A DNA stretch of 33,248 nt, taken from positions 1-33,248 of the forward strand of contig JANBPT010000500.1 in NCBI GenBank assembly GCA_027575765.1, in the 5' to 3' direction. Shown one piece after another: positions 10,901 to 16,900 of the stretch. Positions within the stretch are counted from its first letter, which is position 1, and each line of letters opens with the position of its first letter. A program made the translations under genes and the position numbers. The notes below the pieces were generated by a model that saw only the letters and a list, made by a program, of their open reading frames with translations, did no database searches and had not been told where the DNA came from. This DNA comes from Tieghemiomyces parasiticus (lineage: Eukaryota; Kickxellomycota; Dimargaritomycetes; Dimargaritales; Dimargaritaceae).

Positions 10901-13900
10901 GATGATCTGATGTACCCGAATAATAACTTGGCCGCTGCCGGATTCAAGGCCCGGGGCCATGGTAATCTGGACCAGAGGACCGCTGCTGAGATCGAAGATA
11001 GGGGTGGGCTGGTCTAAAGTTAAACCCGCAGTAGTCTCTCTGATGATGATCGCCATGGTTGGCTGCTTCACGAGGAAGACGCCACGATCCGTCACCCGAA
11101 TAACGGTACGAAGCTCCGGCAGCTGCCTTATAAGACTATCGGTTGCACGTTGAGCAGCCTTTAAAGTAGTGTAGTAGGGCACTGAGGCCACCAGCTCGTG
11201 GTAGAAGGCCGACTCGTCGCCAGCCAGCTGGCAGGCCAACCAGATCTTGCCCTGGTAGGCCGTGAGGGGCGCCAATGGAGCTTCAATCGGCAGCACCGTT
11301 GGAACGGGTATCACAAGGGCCCGGTCGACGCTGGTATGTTCGATGGCGGACTCGATGGTGCGAGTGAGGGACTGTAGGGTGCTGCAATCTAGTACCTGCT
11401 CCCAAGTCAGCCCTCCGCCGTACTTTTGCTGGACCAGCACCCGTAACCGGTGAAGGAGGCTGGGTTGCTGGTAAAGAAAGGCCCAAATATCGATGGTGGT
11501 AATATCATAATACGATACCGTCGCGAGCGATAATACCAGTTCACGGCATACCACGGAAAGCCAGAAAGCGACACCAGGCGGGTTGACGTCCGCCGCTTTG
11601 TGAGCAGTCACGTGGAAGTAGGCCTCTACGAAATTTGAAAGGCAGTGAGCAGCCTGCCCGTAGTCTTTCACGTGTGGGAAGTCCCGCGTCGACACGTAGG
11701 TTGTGGGGTGTAATTCCGCGGGTAGGTTAGAGGCGGTCACTGCTTGCCGAGGGACAGCCAAAGCCGTTAGTCGCTCACTGGTAAAGGTGACTAAGCGTCC
11801 CTGGCTACCCAGTACCGAGAACGGGTCCGGTACGCCTCGTTGGGTCAGGAATCGGTCCAAGGCTGCCAGGTGCAGACCCACGCCTCCGAGCATGACCTTG
11901 CGGTCGTCTTCGTGATTCGGAATGGCCTCGATGTTTGGCAACCTGGCTTGTGGTTTACCAAATTCCCGCGCCAACTGTTCAACTGTCACTGTGGAATCAG
12001 CCCGAACCAAGTGGTACAGGGCTTGGTCGATCGACATTGCGACTTCGGTCACGTCGGCCACGGAATACAAGGCCTGACAGTAGTTGACGGTTACTGATAA
12101 ATGCAACGGTCCGTCGATGAAATCTACCGCCAGCGGGTACTCCACCGACTCGTGGGTGGTAACTTCCAGCAGCTCAATGGGACCGTTGGACGTGGCGGGC
12201 ATTGGAAAATTTTCAAATCCAACGAGCGTGCTGAACAGGGGCTGGTCATGGTTGGTGTGGCACCAGCCGTGAATTAGGGTAAGGCCAGTATGCTCGTGCG
12301 GGATCATCCGAGTGGCGTCCTGCTGGGCCGTGGCGAGCCACTCCGCAACAAGCTGGTCCGCAAGGCGGAAGCGCAACGGCACGGTATTGAGGCAGGGACC
12401 AATGAGGCGGTGCATGTCCGGAATATCGAGGTTACGGCCTGATAGAACGAATCCAAAGGTGACATCGCTCTGGCCCAGGTATTTGCTTAGGACAAGCGCG
12501 TAGGCGGCCTTAAGGAGAATCGATAGGTTCACACCGTATCGTTGGGCAGCATGTACGAGCTCGGCTTTTGAAAGGGCGACAGTCCCATGGTGTGTACCGC
12601 GGCCCGGTCGGCCATGAAGGTCCAGCCCCACAAGCGGCGCGGGACTTGGCTGGGCCTGGTCAAGGTATGTCGTCCAAAATGCCTGGGCTTCCGCGCTGTC
12701 CTGTCCGACGATGTGCTTAACCACCTGCGTGAACTGTGACACCCCTGCCGACCTCGGACCATCCGCGCTAGTATAGCACTCGCAGAGCTCCTGGAGTAGA
12801 AGCGGCAAAGACCATCCATCGATAAGAGCGTGGTGGATCGTGATGGTCAGCAAGGTCTGGTCGGCCCGGTCCGTCGGGAACACTTCTGCCCTCACCATGG
12901 GCAAATGCGGATCAAACCCGCGCGCCCGGTTCTGGACAAAATAATCCGGTATTGAGCCCAGGGGCTGCGAGTGGACTTCCCACTGGGAAGAGGGGGCGCT
13001 CAAAATGACCTGGGCAAACCCATTGGCATGGGCAGAGGCAGTAAAGACGAACACGGTACGGAGTATACCGTAGCGGGAGAGGATCGACTCCCAGGCCTGG
13101 AGCAGAAGGTCAACATCGATGTTGCCACCTAGGAGGACGGCATTTTGGATCGTATAGGAGGTGGTGTCCCCAACGCCGGTGGATAATAGTCCTCCCTGCA
13201 TGGGTGTACAAGGAATGATATCCTCGATTGCGTCACCGGGGATTCCATTATTCGCAAGATGGGCTAGAAGCGCTGAAAACTCCTCGGCAGTAGGATGGAG
13301 GAGTGGTGCGTCGAACCGGGTCCAGAGAGGCTTGGCCATGATGTCGCGATGAGTTTCAAGATTGGCCAACTGCTCCAAGCTCGCCTGCCAGAAAACCATA
13401 ATCTCCTCGGCCAGTTTGATGTTGTAGACTCGCGGGTTGTACTCCATGACCAGACGTAGGCGGTCTTGGTTAACGAGGGGCATCGGGTTGAGGTCAAACA
13501 CGACGTGATCGCCGGGCATAAAGTCGTATAGACCAAAACAGGTGTCCCACTCAATACTAACCGCCTCCTTGCCCCCGTCGGCCGCACCGGAACTACCAAA
13601 CCGTCCGAAATAGTTAAATTGGACATCCAAATATTGAGGAGTCTTGTGCAGGAGCTTGGCTCGTTCAGCTGGGTCCGCCCCGGGCATGTGACGGAGCAGA
13701 CTATACGGGAAGCCACGGTCCGGGATCTGCTGCAGCGCCTCTTTGGTGTGGTGCAAGGTAGCCAGGACTGAGCTTTCGGCGGGGACGTCCAGAACTAGCG
13801 GATATAGCGCAGTGAACCAGCCCACGGTACGGCTCACATCCAAGTCGTCGGACCAGGGCTCGCGACCGTGGCCTTCCATGGCAAATGAGACCTGTGTGGC

Positions 13901-16900
13901 ACCTAAAGCCTGGCAGTAAGCCCGGGAAAAGGTAGCGAGGAGGATATCGCGTGGGGTGACGCGCCACTGCGAGGCCAGCTGAAGCAGGAGCCGCGCGGTA
14001 AAGTCATGGTCGAATTCATAGGAGATGGACAGGCGTGCAGCCGTGTTGGCCTTGTCTGGAACTTCAGGTGGGGGCAGTAGCTGGCGGTTATCCACTTCCA
14101 TGTACTGCGCCGGCCAGGTATCAGCGGTGAGGGTCCGAGCGTAGTCATCTAACTGACCACACCAGGTCTGGAAGGAGAGAGTTTTGGACGGCAGCACACC
14201 CCCATCAAGTAGGGTTTGCAGGTCCTCGATTAGTACCCGCCACGATACGAGGTCGACCAGGGCGTGGTGAATGGTCCAAAACAAGCGGGCGTAGTTGGGT
14301 TTCCCACTCAGATGGATTAAACAGCCGGCCATAATGGGACCGTCCGTGAGGTTTAAGCTGGATTGCACCTTTAGGATGAGGTCTGCATACTCAATTTCGG
14401 TCACGGTGGCTTCCGTTATGGCAATGTCGCCGGCAGAGGCCTCAGCAGCGGGAATAGACTGCGCCCATACTCCGCCATTGTCCTGATGGTACCGCGCGCG
14501 TAGGATATCATGATGGTTGGCTAATTGGACTAGGGCCTGGCTTATCTGCCGAAGGGTGACGGACGGACCCACACGCAAGGTGAAGGACTGATTGAAGTGG
14601 TGTGGGTTGTGAAATGGCAGGCTAAAGAACCAGCGCTGAATGGGGGTCAGCTCGACAGCGCCTTGAACCTGGCACTGATTAGTTCGCGATGCGGCTGTGA
14701 CCAGCGAGGTCAGCCGGGCAGTTAAGCTACGGAGCTGGCGGCATTCGTAGATGAGTGGCACGGTGGCCCTGTACCCGAGTTGCTGGCATTTGGATACGAG
14801 AAGGATGGCCGAGATGGAGTCACCACCGATGCGGAAGAAGTCGTCGGTCACCCCAATCCGGTCCGCTGGGAGTTGCAGGACCTGGGCCCAGGCCTCGCGC
14901 ACGCGGAGTTCTAAGTCAGTGAGGTCGTGGGGGGCAGGGAGAGCAGTCCCAGGAATGGGTACGGCAACTTCGGGCAGGGCCTTACGGTCGACTTTGCCGT
15001 TAGCAGTCAACGGGAGATGGGCTACCGCTACGACAAAGTCGGGTACCATGTACTTAGCCAGACGGGCGCCGAGATGGTCCTGTAAGGCCTTGGTATCTAT
15101 GGCCTCCGGCTCCACCGCCAAGACAAGGCGGTCCCTCTGTACAGCGGCCACGGCGAGTTGAACAGAAGGGAAGCTGGCGGCAGCGGTTTCCACCTCCTCC
15201 AGCTCGATACGGAAGCCGCGCAGCTTGATCTGGTTGTCCAGGCGGCCCAACAAGTCGACGTGGCCATTGGACAGCCAGCGGGCCTTGTCACCCGTCAAAT
15301 ACACGCGACCGGGGCCAAAAGGGTTGGCAATGAACTTTTGGGCCGTGAGGTCGGGTCGGTTGCAGTAGCCACGGGCAACACCGAGACCACCGATCAACAG
15401 CTGACCAGGGGCCCCCACGGGGACCAAGCGCAGGTCTTCGTCCACTATGTAGCATAAGGCATTGGCAGTGGGTATACCAACGGACACGTAGTTGGCATCG
15501 TCCAATGCCAACGCGTTGGAGGCCACGGTGGCTTCGGTGGGACCGTAGGCGTTGACCAATTTGCAGTGACCGCGCCATTTTTCATGGAGGTCAGGGGTAA
15601 GCCGTTCACCGCCAAAGACTAGAAATGCAAGCCGTGGAAACTGACCAGGGGTCAAACGGGCAGCAAACGACGGCGTGACGATGGCCGAGTGGACGCTCTG
15701 CAGGTCACCAAGCATGTCGGCACCAGGAATGACCGCTGTGCCACCGCTGCAGAGAGCCTTCATCAACCCCCATAGGATACCATCAAAGCCCAGCGATAAG
15801 ACGAGCAGGTCACGTTTTTGGGGGCCATAGTCGTCGGCATAGGTCGGATCGGTAGCTAAATTAGCCAGATTGCCATGTTCGATCATAACGCCCTTGGGTT
15901 GGCCTGTGGTACCCGAGGTGTACACGATGTAGGCCAGGTCCGTGGGCTGAGAGCGGTGGGCGGCCGACGGCACACCGACTCCGTCCAAAGTTGAGGAAGA
16001 GAGGACTCGATCATCGACTCGCAACACAGGGCAAGCGAGGTTACCCAGAAGAGCCTGTGTCTTCGAAGTGGCCAGTATCAGCGTGGCTGCGCTGTCCTCG
16101 ACGATGTAGCGGACTCGCTCTTTGGGATATTCCGGGTCAATAGGCACATAAGCGGCACCCGCCTTGAGCACGGCGAACAGGGACACGACGAACTCGATTG
16201 ACTTGGGCTGGAAGAGGGCGATCCTCATCTCGGGTCGGGCCTCGTAGTCGCGGACGAGGATCCGGGCTAGGGCCGAGGTCAAACGGTCAAACTCGGAATA
16301 GGTGACGGTGCGGCCTTCATGGTCTAATGCGATACCGCTGGGGGTTTTGATGGCCCATTCGGTGGCCAGGTGATGGACAGGGATACGGACGGCTTGGGGA
16401 TGACTGACAGTGCCAGCGAACTGCAACAACCGTTGGCGCTCGGACTCATCAACCCACTTCACACCACCGACGGCGCGGGTGGACAGAGTATGGGAGTCAA
16501 AGGATGCATCCGTTAGGTCATGTACCATGACGCAGAGCTGCTGCCCAATTTCCAACGCTGCGTCTTTAGACATAGTCGCCTTGGCAAATACCAGGCTCAC
16601 GGTCACGGCTTCAGATGTAACCTGGCAAGCTGTGACAAGGGAGGCATTGGCGCTATCGGCAAGTTGGATGAAAAAGTCGGTGGACTGGGTTGCGTCGGGC
16701 TGGTCGTCGGAGCAATTGACGAACAGCAGGGAATTCAAAGTGATCGGGGAGGTGTCTCCTAGAGCAGTAGGTTTGGCCTTTAGGTCACTGATCACCTCAG
16801 CGACGGTTCGAGTCGGCGATACGTCCAAGTCCTGGATAATAATCTGCTGGACTAGGTCGGTCGAAAGGGGCCATTCCCGGAACTGGCCTCTTCTCATAGC

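Noticed and set aside
11348..11950. Frameshift or sequencing error as the cause of the abnormal NRPS module 2
   Set aside because: The A8, A9, A10 and carrier remnants all align in the same frame as intact domains on both sides, so a shift would not explain the missing motifs. Assembly loss of the A core remains possible.
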